A DNA stretch of 36,431 nucleotides from JAITVB01 sp031553805. Lineage in GTDB: Bacteria; Bacteroidota; Bacteroidia; Bacteroidales; Rikenellaceae. Position numbers and translations under genes: made by a program. The notes beneath the pieces were generated by a model, which saw nothing but the letters and a program-made list of their open reading frames with translations, made no database searches and was not told the origin of the DNA. The DNA lies in NCBI GenBank assembly GCA_031553805.1, contig JAVBLC010000020.1, forward strand, positions 1 through 36,431, written 5' to 3'. The stretch's first letter is position 1. Each line of letters opens with the position of its first letter. Shown here one piece after another: positions 16,057 through 23,655 of the stretch.

Positions 16057-17397
16057 ATGAAAAAACTGATTTTTACCGCCTTGTTCGCTGCCGGCCTGTG
16101 CTCACTTTCCGCACAGCCCTGGTCGCAGAAGATGATCGAATCGCACGGCCTGGGCGATTTCTATTGCAACCGTGCCCACCAACAGGTGCTCGGCAACACC
16201 GGTTGGGACTATGTGGGCGGCCTGGTGGCCAACTCCGTGCTCAAGGCCTGGGAAATGTACCCCGAAAAAGCCGAATATTATGCCGCTGTCAAGTCTTACG
16301 CCGACCGCAACATCTCGGCCGACGGCAAGATGATCATCCATTCGAACGGCCAGTCGGCCCTCGGCCCGAGCAACATCGACGACCTGGCTGCCGGCAAGAT
16401 CTTTTTCAGACTATATCAGGAAGAACTCAAACGCGGCAACACAAAGGACGCCGAACGGTATAAAAACGCGGCGACGCTGATCCGCAACACGCTCAAGTTC
16501 GACCACTCGCGCATCGCCCCGGAAGAATTCGGCGCCGGCGGTTTTTACCACAAGGCACAGTATCCGTCGCAGATGTGGCTCGACGGGCTGTATATGGGCC
16601 CGGCCGTTTACGCACAGTGGCAGTACACCTTCGGCGCGGCCGATGCTAAGGAGAACGCCGAAAGCTGGACCGACATCGCCCGCCAGTTCCAGATCGTCAA
16701 CCGCTACACCTACGACTCGGAAAAACAGCTCAACTACCACGCCTGGGCCGCCCTACCGGCCGACCCGAACGCTTTCTGGGCGAACCAGGGCGAACCCTAC
16801 ATGGGCGCCAGCCCCGAATTCTGGGGACGCGGGATGGGCTGGTATTTCGCCGCACTGGTCGACGTGCTTGAAATGATGCCCAAGGACCATCCCGAGTACG
16901 GGGCGGTGCTGGCCATCTACCGGCAGGTAGCCGCCGGGATCAAGCGCTGGCAAGACCCCGCTTCGGGCGTGTGGTACCAACTGTTGCAGCACGACAGTTC
17001 GGTCAGGGCCGACGGCAAGGGCGACATCGTGAACGGCAAGGCTTACAACGTCGGCACGCAGGCCAACTACCTCGAAGCCTCGTGCTCGTGTATGTTCACC
17101 TATGCCTTCTTAAAAGGGATACGCCTGGGCTACATTGACCAGGCGACTTACGGACCGATAACCGAAAAGGCGTTCCAGGGATTGCTGGCGACCTTCATCC
17201 GTCCGAACGGGACGAAGATCGACATCATCCAGTCGTGCGCCTCGGCCGGCCTGGGCCCCGAAAGGAATCCCGGACGCACGGGCACCGTCAACTACTACCT
17301 GGCCGGTGGCGATGTAACGGTCGTTGAAAACGAAGGCAAGGCGATCGGCACTTTCATCATGGCCGCTCTCGAACACGAAATGGCCGCCAAGAAATAA
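16057..17397 (+). CDS. Unsaturated glucuronyl/rhamnogalacturonyl hydrolase, family GH105
   Basis: The protein is 446 aa with a signal peptide (ends SLSAQ). GH105 and the related GH88 enzymes remove the 4,5-unsaturated uronic acid that lyases leave at the non-reducing end, using water addition to the double bond. The family's alpha/alpha-barrel is suggested by the repeated helices. The catalytic Asp is probably D176 in QMWLDGLYMGP, with a second Asp in NIDDLAAGK (D108/D109). WGRGMGWYFAALVDVLEMMP is another typical block. It would act on products of the PL10 lyase 9 kb upstream. It has its own promoter and is followed by a GC-rich hairpin. Export to the periplasm is predicted. Whether it prefers galacturonan or rhamnogalacturonan products cannot be told from sequence. 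Confidence 0.85.
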   Translation: MKKLIFTALFAAGLCSLSAQPWSQKMIESHGLGDFYCNRAHQQVLGNTGWDYVGGLVANSVLKAWEMYPEKAEYYAAVKSYADRNISADGKMIIHSNGQSALGPSNIDDLAAGKIFFRLYQEELKRGNTKDAERYKNAATLIRNTLKFDHSRIAPEEFGAGGFYHKAQYPSQMWLDGLYMGPAVYAQWQYTFGAADAKENAESWTDIARQFQIVNRYTYDSEKQLNYHAWAALPADPNAFWANQGEPYMGASPEFWGRGMGWYFAALVDVLEMMPKDHPEYGAVLAIYRQVAAGIKRWQDPASGVWYQLLQHDSSVRADGKGDIVNGKAYNVGTQANYLEASCSCMFTYAFLKGIRLGYIDQATYGPITEKAFQGLLATFIRPNGTKIDIIQSCASAGLGPERNPGRTGTVNYYLAGGDVTVVENEGKAIGTFIMAALEHEMAAKK

Positions 17398-17429
17398 CCC
17401 GCACCGGGATTCCGGCAAAAAACAGATGA

Positions 17430-17462
17430 AACGGGGAGCGCCTGCAGCAGGCGCTCCCCGTT
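17430..17462 (+). terminator. GC-rich hairpin after the GH105 gene
   Basis: The 15-bp arms AACGGGGAGCGCCTG and complement surround a 3-nt loop. Only a weak T-rich tail follows, so it may be a terminator or an mRNA 3'-end stabiliser. Confidence 0.65.
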
Positions 17463-17671
17463 CGCTGTTCTTACGTCATCTTATCTGTTTTAACAGATGC
17501 CGAAGATGTTTTTTGCTGCACGGCAGCTGTCATTCCTTTCCCAAAGAAGCAAGATTCTCTCTTCCGTTTCCCAAAAAATCTGCCCCCGCCCGGATTTTTA
17601 TCGCTTTTTTCAAACCGATCCGAGGAAGCAAAAAAATATCTCTTTTTATGTTCATATTTTCTAAAAAACAT

Positions 17672-17679
17672 TAACTTTG
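17672..17679 (+). promoter_or_regulatory. Likely -7 box of the membrane AraC gene
   Basis: TAACTTTG matches TAnnTTTG. A start near 17686 places the ATG at 17682 and the TTG at 17677 before or at the transcript's first base, favouring a later start codon. The 17463-17671 stretch otherwise shows only a small inverted repeat (ATCTGTT/AACAGAT, 17484-17499). Confidence 0.5.
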
Positions 17680-17754
17680 TTATGTACTGGAGAAGATGGG
17701 GGAGGATCCGGTTTGTCAACGTTTTTGAAATTTCGGGACGGAAAGATTTGCGCC

Positions 17755-18879
17755 ATGTCGGCGCCTGTGAAGAAACCGGCCGAGCAGATTTCAGCGATGA
17801 ACAAGAGCAGGGAAGAAATATCCGGAACAGCTTTCCGGGCTTTGAGAAAAGGCCCGGAGGCGGATGCAGGGAAAACGTGTAGCCGATTTCGCCGTCTGTG
17901 CCTGACCTTGGGACGCGAGAAGATGCCGGTCTTTCTGCTGTTGCTGTGTTCATGTGTTTCTTTTGCCGTTGTGTTGGATACGGTGGGCCGCCCCGCTCCG
18001 GATCGGCTCCTGATCGGGAACACTAATGCAATCTCCACCCTGCGCATTCGAGCGTTTCTGGAACAGAGAACTCCAGTATCGGATCCATCTGATGAACACC
18101 ATGGGGCAACCTGGATCGACCGGGCCGAAACGGACGAAGCGACCGCTGCCAAGGCAGTCGGATTAGACGAAGAGCAATTCCTGATGATCGATTCGATCGG
18201 CCACCATGTATTTTACAACGAACTCTATGAACTCGACGTCCGAAACGAACAGTATCGGATCACGGCCGACATCGAACGGGCCCAGTTAAAAGCGAATATA
18301 GCCAACAACCGCATCCTGGGATTTTCTTTCTCCGGGGTACTGATGATACTGATCACTGTTATCATTTATCAATACTCACGCCTCCTGCGGGAACGCACCC
18401 GTTCGCTCTACGACCGGATTGAGGATCAGTGCCGGTTGAAAGCTGAGATGGAACGGATGGGAATGTCGATGCAGTACCTCCGCTTGATCGACGATCAGGC
18501 GGAGGGAGCACAACCCGGGGCAGACGCTAACGGGAAGGAATTGTTCCGCCGACTGACGAGTTATCTCCGTGAAAACAAGGCTTATACTGATCCCGGGGTC
18601 AATCGGCGCCAAATAGCCCTGATATTGGGTACCAATGAAAAATACCTCAGCGAAAGCATCAAAAAAACCATTGGGCTGACTTTCTGCGAATACATCACCC
18701 TGATGCGACTGACTTATGCACGCCTGTTGCTCGATTCCCATCCTGATTACACGGTTGAGGCCGTGGCAACTGACGCCGGTTTCGGTTCGCGCAACACGTT
18801 CCACCGTCAATTCCGCGGACGTTACGGGCTTACTCCCGATGAGTACCGGCGACGCCCCCGAACGCCCCATACGGCTTGA
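17755..18879 (+). CDS. Membrane-tethered AraC-family regulator
   Basis: The protein is 374 aa from the ATG at 17755; 17797 and 17923 are alternative starts. A hydrophobic segment (MPVFLLLLCSCVSFAVVLD) near residue 57 and a second (ILGFSFSGVLMILITVIIYQY) near residue 185 bracket a domain of about 110 residues that should lie in the periplasm. After the second segment comes a probable coiled coil (RERTRSLYDRIEDQCRLKAE) and a C-terminal AraC DNA-binding domain (YLSESIKKTIGLTFCEYI, AVATDAGFGSRNTFHRQFRG). This is a one-protein signal path from periplasm to DNA, like a shortened hybrid two-component system without kinase or receiver. The periplasmic part is too short to be a beta-propeller sensor. 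The target genes are unknown; GH105 upstream is one candidate. Confidence 0.78.
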   Translation: MSAPVKKPAEQISAMNKSREEISGTAFRALRKGPEADAGKTCSRFRRLCLTLGREKMPVFLLLLCSCVSFAVVLDTVGRPAPDRLLIGNTNAISTLRIRAFLEQRTPVSDPSDEHHGATWIDRAETDEATAAKAVGLDEEQFLMIDSIGHHVFYNELYELDVRNEQYRITADIERAQLKANIANNRILGFSFSGVLMILITVIIYQYSRLLRERTRSLYDRIEDQCRLKAEMERMGMSMQYLRLIDDQAEGAQPGADANGKELFRRLTSYLRENKAYTDPGVNRRQIALILGTNEKYLSESIKKTIGLTFCEYITLMRLTYARLLLDSHPDYTVEAVATDAGFGSRNTFHRQFRGRYGLTPDEYRRRPRTPHTA

Positions 18880-18943
18880 CCCTAAGCCTATTCCGTCATT
18901 ATATAATACTGGAGCGCACCAGCGACGTACTAAAAGACGGTCT

Positions 18944-19047
18944 GTTTTCCCTATTTTGAGACAAATTAATCCCGACATGGGACAATCGTTTCCCTGTTTC
19001 AACCTATTTTTAAATCACGAAAGGAAGAAATTTGCTTCCCTATATAA
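18944..19047 (+). repeat. Three spaced CCCT boxes in a T-rich context
   Basis: Similar short blocks TTTTCCCTATTTT (18944-18956), GTTTCCCTGTTTC (18988-19000) and CTTCCCTATATAA (19035-19047) recur at intervals of 43 and 46 bp, near four helical turns. They could be direct-repeat binding sites for an AraC-type protein such as the gene just upstream. No known motif is matched. Confidence 0.3.
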
Positions 19048-19051
19048 AATG

Positions 19052-19229
19052 GACCGGCTACCAAGTGTTGGTTGAGAAATGCCTTATGTGTGTGTGATTG
19101 ATTGGATTTACGGAAGAGAATGTGAAAAGCGAGTGAGCGGATAACGGTAGCCGGTCTTTCCCCCTCCCTGCAGGGATTCCGTTTTGCCAGGAATAAAAGA
19201 AAGACCAGATTGTGTCTGGTCTTTTTTTA
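19052..19229 (+). ncRNA. Candidate structured RNA ending in an intrinsic terminator
   Basis: The arms GACCGGCTACC (19052-19062) and GGTAGCCGGTC (19146-19156) are perfectly complementary and would close a loop of about 83 nt. A clear terminator hairpin follows at 19201-19229. No good protein frame spans the region, so it may be an independent small RNA of about 180 nt. I do not recognise it as 6S, SRP, tmRNA or RNase P RNA. It could also be leader RNA linked to the downstream gene. Confidence 0.35.
19201..19229 (+). terminator. Intrinsic terminator without an upstream protein gene
   Basis: AAAGACCAGA and TCTGGTCTTT pair around TTGTG, followed by a run of T to 19229. The nearest upstream rightward gene ends at 18879, 320 bp away, so it more likely ends a separate short transcript. 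Confidence 0.75.
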
Positions 19230-19367
19230 TAGTGGTTGCTTGGATGGGGCAATGACTATTTTCTCTTTTCCCGGATTTGGGGCAACCTTTATTTAATTTG
19301 GGACTGATGGTAACCTAATAAATTCCAAATTTATTAATGAAAAGTATTCACTTAAAATTCAACTTTT

Positions 19368-20657
19368 ATGAAGACATTAAGATTACTCATTTTTGCATTG
19401 TCGATGACTGTGGCCTTTGCTGCCTGTGAAGGAGACGAGGGTGATATCGGGCCGCAAGGCGAGCAAGGAGAACAAGGCGTCCAGGGAGAGCAGGGCGATA
19501 AAGGCGATACCGGTGAGAAAGGGGAAAAAGGTGATCAGGGTGATCCTGGAGCACAAGGTCCTGCAGGTGAACCCGGAGAACAAGGTCCTGCAGGTGAACC
19601 CGGAGAACAAGGAGATCAGGGTGATCCTGGACCTGCCGGGCCTATGGGGCCTATCGGGCCTGCCGGGCCTGCCGGGCCTGAGGGACCTCAAGGTGATCCT
19701 GGACCTGCCGGGCCTATCGGGCCTATGGGGCCTGGGGGACCTCAAGGTGAAACGGGACCTGCCGGGCCTGCCGGGCCTGAGGGACCTCAAGGTGAAACGG
19801 GACCTGTCGGGCCTCAGGGGCCTGCCGGAGCTACTGGAGCTACTGGAGCACAGGGACCTCACGGTGAACAAGGACCTGCCGGGCCTGAGGGACCTCAGGG
19901 ACCTCAAGGTGAACAAGGACCTGCCGGGCCTGAGGGACCTCAAGGCGAAACGGGACCTGTCGGGCCTGTCGGGCCTCAGGGGCCTGCTGGAGCTACTGGA
20001 GCACAGGGACCTCAAGGTGAACAAGGACCTGCCGGGCCTGAGGGACCTCAAGGCGAAATAGGACCTGCTGGGCCTATCGGGCCTGCCGGGCCTGTTGGAC
20101 CTCAGGGACCTCAAGGACCTCAAGGACCTCAAGGTGAACAAGGACCTGCCGGCCCCGCGGGAGCAACAGGAGCCACAGGAGCTCAGGGTGAAAAAGGCGA
20201 TCCCGGCACTTCCGATGTAAGGGTATATACTTTCGGCGTCAAAGATTTCAAACGAGGGGGCATCTTTGACACTGAAAGATCGCATACCTATACCATTCCT
20301 TACGCAACGGTAAACATCCCCACCTCGCTTATGCCGTCTGCGACTGTTCTGGCTTACTACAATCCTGCGAATAGCGAATTGGGCGGCACGCATAATCCGA
20401 ACCTGTGGATTCCCGTAACCCCGATTTATTCAACGGGACATGCCAACTATGACATAAAAGGGAGTTATACCTACTCACAGGCGAGCGGACTTCAATACAG
20501 GATAACGCTCGATCTGAGCAACAATAACACGGCCACCCTGTCTGCGTTCAAGATCGTCGTGATCCCGCCCGGAGTGGTGATACCCGTGAAAAGCGCCCAA
20601 TCGCTCTACAACCTGAGTTTTGAGGAAGTGGCGAGGATGTTCAACCTGAGAAAATAA
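19368..20657 (+). CDS. Collagen-like lipoprotein
   Basis: The protein is 429 aa. The N-terminus is a lipoprotein signal (VAFAAC). From about residue 25 to 282 runs an unbroken series of about 86 Gly-X-Y triplets, rich in GPA, GPQ, GEQ and GPE. This is the pattern of bacterial collagen-like proteins that form trimeric stalks. A C-terminal domain of about 145 residues (VRVYTFGVKDFKRGGIF onwards) is beta-rich and may be the head or a trimerising unit. The acidic flank after Cys (EGDEGD) resembles surface-export signals of Bacteroidetes lipoproteins. The likely role is a surface stalk for adhesion or matrix, but no ligand is known. It is a single-gene unit followed by a strong terminator. The repetitive coding sequence makes length variation between strains likely. 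Confidence 0.88.
   Translation: MKTLRLLIFALSMTVAFAACEGDEGDIGPQGEQGEQGVQGEQGDKGDTGEKGEKGDQGDPGAQGPAGEPGEQGPAGEPGEQGDQGDPGPAGPMGPIGPAGPAGPEGPQGDPGPAGPIGPMGPGGPQGETGPAGPAGPEGPQGETGPVGPQGPAGATGATGAQGPHGEQGPAGPEGPQGPQGEQGPAGPEGPQGETGPVGPVGPQGPAGATGAQGPQGEQGPAGPEGPQGEIGPAGPIGPAGPVGPQGPQGPQGPQGEQGPAGPAGATGATGAQGEKGDPGTSDVRVYTFGVKDFKRGGIFDTERSHTYTIPYATVNIPTSLMPSATVLAYYNPANSELGGTHNPNLWIPVTPIYSTGHANYDIKGSYTYSQASGLQYRITLDLSNNNTATLSAFKIVVIPPGVVIPVKSAQSLYNLSFEEVARMFNLRK
19440..20213 (+). repeat. Low-complexity Gly-X-Y coding repeat
   Basis: The 774 bp consist of shuffled 9- and larger-bp blocks such as GGACCTGCC, GGGCCTGAG and GGACCTCAAGGTGAA. Longer runs of these blocks recur in tandem, indicating growth by in-frame duplication. 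The same repetitive bias opens a long meaningless frame on the opposite strand. Confidence 0.9.
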
Positions 20658-20691
20658 TTCCAGATAGCACCCTCTGGAATGACTTTACACA

Positions 20692-20720
20692 AAAAAACGC
20701 GGAAAAAATCCGCGTTTTTT
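20692..20720 (+). terminator. Intrinsic terminator of the collagen-like gene
   Basis: AAAAAACGCGG and CCGCGTTTTTT pair around a 7-nt loop, 34 bp past the stop codon. The following bases TATTTTTG (20722-20729) resemble a -7 box for the next gene but lack a -33 partner. Confidence 0.82.
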
Positions 20721-20941
20721 GTATTTTTGTAATACAACGTTAAAATCCCCAGGTGCCGGGAAGCACTTTCGGGGCATATTGCGGCCTTGGGGTCTCAACC
20801 CATTCCCCAAGCCGCCGGGCATCTCTCCCGGACCGAAGAAACTCGTTTGCGGAACTCTCCCTTCCTCACCGCCCGCGCCCCTGAGGCCGACAGGCCGTTA
20901 TTTTCGTATGCCTCGCTACGAGGCCCTAATTGTGCATTGCT

Positions 20942-22258
20942 ATGAAAAAAATCGCAACCTACACCTTGCAGAACTACCGCTCGATTCCGCAGATGGATGC
21001 CGTGAGTGAAACAATCAAGCGCGACATCGATATCGTGGGTCGTGTGTTGCCGTTCAAAACCAACAACTATGTGGTCGACGAACTCATCGACTGGGACAAC
21101 GTCGAAACCGATCCCATCTTCACCCTCAATTTTCCCCGCCGGGGGATGTTATCGAAACGCCACTACGATGCGGTGGCACGCCTGGTCGACGCTGGAGCCG
21201 ACAAGGCCGATATCGACCACCGGATCCAGCAGATCCGCCTGGCGCTCAACCCCAACCCGGCCGGACAGGAGCACAACGTACCCTACCTCGGCACGACACG
21301 CCTGAAGGGCGTACAGCACAAATATCCCGAAACGGTGCTCTTCTTTCCCAGCCAGGGACAAACGTGCCACGCCTACTGCACGTTCTGTTTCCGCTGGCCG
21401 CAGTTTTCGGGGATGAACGAGTTGAAATTCGCGATGAAAGAGATCGATCTGCTGGTCGAATACCTGAAACTGCACCGTGAGGTGACTGACGTACTCTTTA
21501 CCGGGGGCGACCCGATGGTGATGAGTGCGGCGGTACTTGAGGGTTACATCCGCCCGCTGCTCGAACTGGACCACATCCGGTCGATCCGCATCGGCACCAA
21601 GTCGCTCGCCTACTGGCCCTACCGCTACCTGACGGACGACGATAGCGACCTCATCATCGCCCTGTTCACGGAAGTGATCGCCGCCGGAAAGAACCTGTCG
21701 GTGCAGGCCCATTTCAACCATCCGCGCGAACTCTCGACCGAGGCGGTCGAAAAGGCCATCCGCCGCATCCGCACGACCGGGGCGCAGATCCGCACCCAGT
21801 CGCCCGTGTTGCGCCACATCAACGACAATCCCGACCTGTGGGCGGTGATGTGGCGGCGGCAGGTCGATCTGGGGTGCATCCCGTATTATATGTTCGTGGC
21901 GCGCGACACCGGGGCGAAAGAATTTTTCGAATTGCCGCTCGAACGTTGCTGGAAAATTTTCCGGCGCGCTTACCGCAAGGTGAGCGGGCTGTGCCGCACC
22001 GTACGCGGCCCCAGCATGAGCGACCACCCCGGCAAGATCCAGGTGTTGGGCATACAGGAGATCCGCGGCGAAAAGGTATTCGTGCTGCGGTTTATCCAAG
22101 GGCGCAACCCGCGGTGGGTACACGTGCCGTTCTTTGCCGAGTACGATCCGAAAGCCACCTGGTTCAACGAACTGAAACCCGCCTTCGGAGAAGAGAAATT
22201 CTTCTTCGAAGAAGAAAGGGGAAAAATGGCACAGACCAAGCCTTTCATGTTTGAGTAG
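20942..22258 (+). CDS. KamA-family radical SAM protein (lysine 2,3-aminomutase-like)
   Basis: The protein is 438 aa. The radical SAM motif is C142-HAY-C146-TF-C149 followed by FRW, as in lysine 2,3-aminomutase relatives, which also bind PLP. FTGGDPMVMSA is the usual GGD motif that contacts SAM. The N-terminal part (LPFKTNNYVVDELIDW) resembles the KamA N-domain. The C-terminal part (KVFVLRFIQGRNPRWVHVPFFAEYD) differs from true lysine aminomutase and belongs to a Bacteroidetes-type group whose substrate I do not know. The ATG at 20942 is chosen because upstream residues have no family character. About 280 bp separate it from the previous gene. It ends at a perfect palindrome that also touches the end of the opposing transporter gene. 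No lysine-fermentation genes are nearby. Confidence 0.78.
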   Translation: MKKIATYTLQNYRSIPQMDAVSETIKRDIDIVGRVLPFKTNNYVVDELIDWDNVETDPIFTLNFPRRGMLSKRHYDAVARLVDAGADKADIDHRIQQIRLALNPNPAGQEHNVPYLGTTRLKGVQHKYPETVLFFPSQGQTCHAYCTFCFRWPQFSGMNELKFAMKEIDLLVEYLKLHREVTDVLFTGGDPMVMSAAVLEGYIRPLLELDHIRSIRIGTKSLAYWPYRYLTDDDSDLIIALFTEVIAAGKNLSVQAHFNHPRELSTEAVEKAIRRIRTTGAQIRTQSPVLRHINDNPDLWAVMWRRQVDLGCIPYYMFVARDTGAKEFFELPLERCWKIFRRAYRKVSGLCRTVRGPSMSDHPGKIQVLGIQEIRGEKVFVLRFIQGRNPRWVHVPFFAEYDPKATWFNELKPAFGEEKFFFEEERGKMAQTKPFMFE

Positions 22259-22259
22259 C

Positions 22260-22317
22260 GAGTAACTGGCTCCGGGTGCCGCTTTTTATAAAAAGCGGCA
22301 CCCGGAGCCAGTTACTC
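22260..22317. repeat. Perfect 58-bp palindrome between convergent genes
   Basis: Both 29-nt halves are exactly complementary with no spacer. The outer arm starts GAGTAACTGGCTCCGGG and the centre is TGCCGCTTTTTA mirrored. It begins 1 bp after the stop of the radical SAM gene and covers the stop codon of the leftward transporter gene, so it could end both transcripts. It has no T-tract outside the stem, unlike other terminators here. The inner 26 bp recur at 35233-35258. Confidence 0.9.
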
Positions 22318-23574
22318 TGCTTCTCGAATATGCAGGGGTTCGATCTTGGGAATGAATATCTTCAGGAAAAGCCAGGCTAACAAATAGGCACAGCTGGCGA
22401 TGGCGAACACCAGATAATAGCTGTGCGTGGCGTCGAGGATAAACCCGACGAGCGGCGAAAAGACGATCCCACCCATAGCCCCGGCGAATCCGGCCAGACC
22501 GGTGACCGACCCGACGGCGTTTTTGGGATAGATGTCGGAAACGACCGTAAAGATATTCGACGCCCAACCCTGGTGTGCCGCCGTGGCGAGGCTGATCAGG
22601 GCCACCGCCACCCACAAGCTCGAAAAATAGGAGAGGAAAAAGATCGGCACCACCATCAGCGCCACGATCAGGATACTCGTCTTGCGGGCATAATCGACGC
22701 TCTTCCCTATTTTCATAAAGTGCGACGACAGCCATCCGCCGCCGATGCCACCGACCGACGACACGGCGTAGATGATGATCAGCGGAGCCGCCATCGCCTG
22801 CAGGTCGACCCCGTGCTCAGCACTTAGGTACTTGGGCAGCCAATAGAGGAAGAACCACCAGATGGGGTCGGTGACAAAACGGCTCAGGCAGATGCCGATC
22901 GTTTGCCTGTAGGTCAGCAGTCTGGCCCACGGAATGGACACTTTGACCTCGGGTTCGCGGTCCGATTCGATGTAATCCAATTCGGCACGCGAAATCCCTT
23001 TCATCTCGCGCGGCGGTTTGTAGAACGGCAGCCAGAAAAAGAGCCAGATGATGCCCAGCCCGCCGGTGATGATGAACGCCCACTGCCAGCCCCAATGCAT
23101 CGCCAGCCAAGGGATCAGCAGCGGCGCCAGGATGGCCCCGATCGTGCTGCCCGAATTGAACATACCGGTGGCAAAGGCCCGTTCCTTTTTCGGAAACCAT
23201 TCCGACACGGTTTTGATCGCCGCCGGGAAGTTGGCGCTTTCGCCCAGCGCCAGCCCGAAGCGTGCCGCCGCAAAGGTGATCACCGATGAAGCCAACGCGT
23301 GAGCCCCCGCCGCTATACTCCATACCCCGATGGCCAGCGAGTAGCCGATCCGCACCCCGAATTTGTCCAGGAAGCGCCCCGTCGCCAGCAGGCCGAGTGC
23401 ATAGGCGATTTGGAACGCCATGATGATGTAGCCATAATCTTTCTCCGACCAACTGAAAATTTCCTGCAGTTGCGGAGCGAGTAGGCCGATCACCTGCCGG
23501 TCGATGTAATTGATCGTCGTGGCGAAAAAAAGCAGGCCGCAGATACGCCAGCGATAGGTTCCGATGCCTTTCAT
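22312..23574 (-). CDS. exuT: MFS hexuronate transporter, ExuT-like
   Basis: The protein is 420 aa with about 12 hydrophobic segments. It carries MFS features: INYIDRQVIG in the first segment, GRFLDKFGVRIGYS as the loop 2-3 signature, and LALGESANFPAAIKTVSEWFPKKERAFATG, which is typical of the anion:cation symporter group with ExuT and GudP. ExuT members import galacturonate and glucuronate with protons across the inner membrane. In this window it would take up monomers released by the PL10 and GH105 enzymes. It is a single leftward gene with a -7 box at 23604-23611. Its stop lies within the palindrome. Substrate is inferred from family and context; other sugar acids remain possible. Confidence 0.78.
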   Translation of the reverse strand: MKGIGTYRWRICGLLFFATTINYIDRQVIGLLAPQLQEIFSWSEKDYGYIIMAFQIAYALGLLATGRFLDKFGVRIGYSLAIGVWSIAAGAHALASSVITFAAARFGLALGESANFPAAIKTVSEWFPKKERAFATGMFNSGSTIGAILAPLLIPWLAMHWGWQWAFIITGGLGIIWLFFWLPFYKPPREMKGISRAELDYIESDREPEVKVSIPWARLLTYRQTIGICLSRFVTDPIWWFFLYWLPKYLSAEHGVDLQAMAAPLIIIYAVSSVGGIGGGWLSSHFMKIGKSVDYARKTSILIVALMVVPIFFLSYFSSLWVAVALISLATAAHQGWASNIFTVVSDIYPKNAVGSVTGLAGFAGAMGGIVFSPLVGFILDATHSYYLVFAIASCAYLLAWLFLKIFIPKIEPLHIREAE

Positions 23575-23603
23575 TCGTTTAGGTATTGTGTCGGGGTTAT
23601 TTA

Positions 23604-23611
23604 CAAATATA
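23604..23611 (-). promoter_or_regulatory. Likely -7 box of the hexuronate transporter
   Basis: The minus strand reads TATATTTG, matching TAnnTTTG, 29 bp before the start codon. No clear -33 TTTG is present at the right distance, so an activator may be needed. Confidence 0.5.
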
Positions 23612-23655
23612 GCGAAAGGTAAAAAGCTTGCTTTGGAGAATTGCCGAACCGCATC

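Noticed and set aside
19383..20393. A 336-codon minus-strand frame rich in Arg, Ser and Leu
   Set aside because: It is the complement of the Gly-X-Y repeat; the repeat lacks stop triplets in several frames.
20730..20941. Known riboswitch before the radical SAM gene
   Set aside because: Only short stems are visible and no conserved lysine, cobalamin or SAM riboswitch core was recognised.
20719..21009. A 96-codon frame overlapping the start of the radical SAM gene
   Set aside because: It is Pro/Leu-rich with no domain and runs out of frame into a well supported gene.
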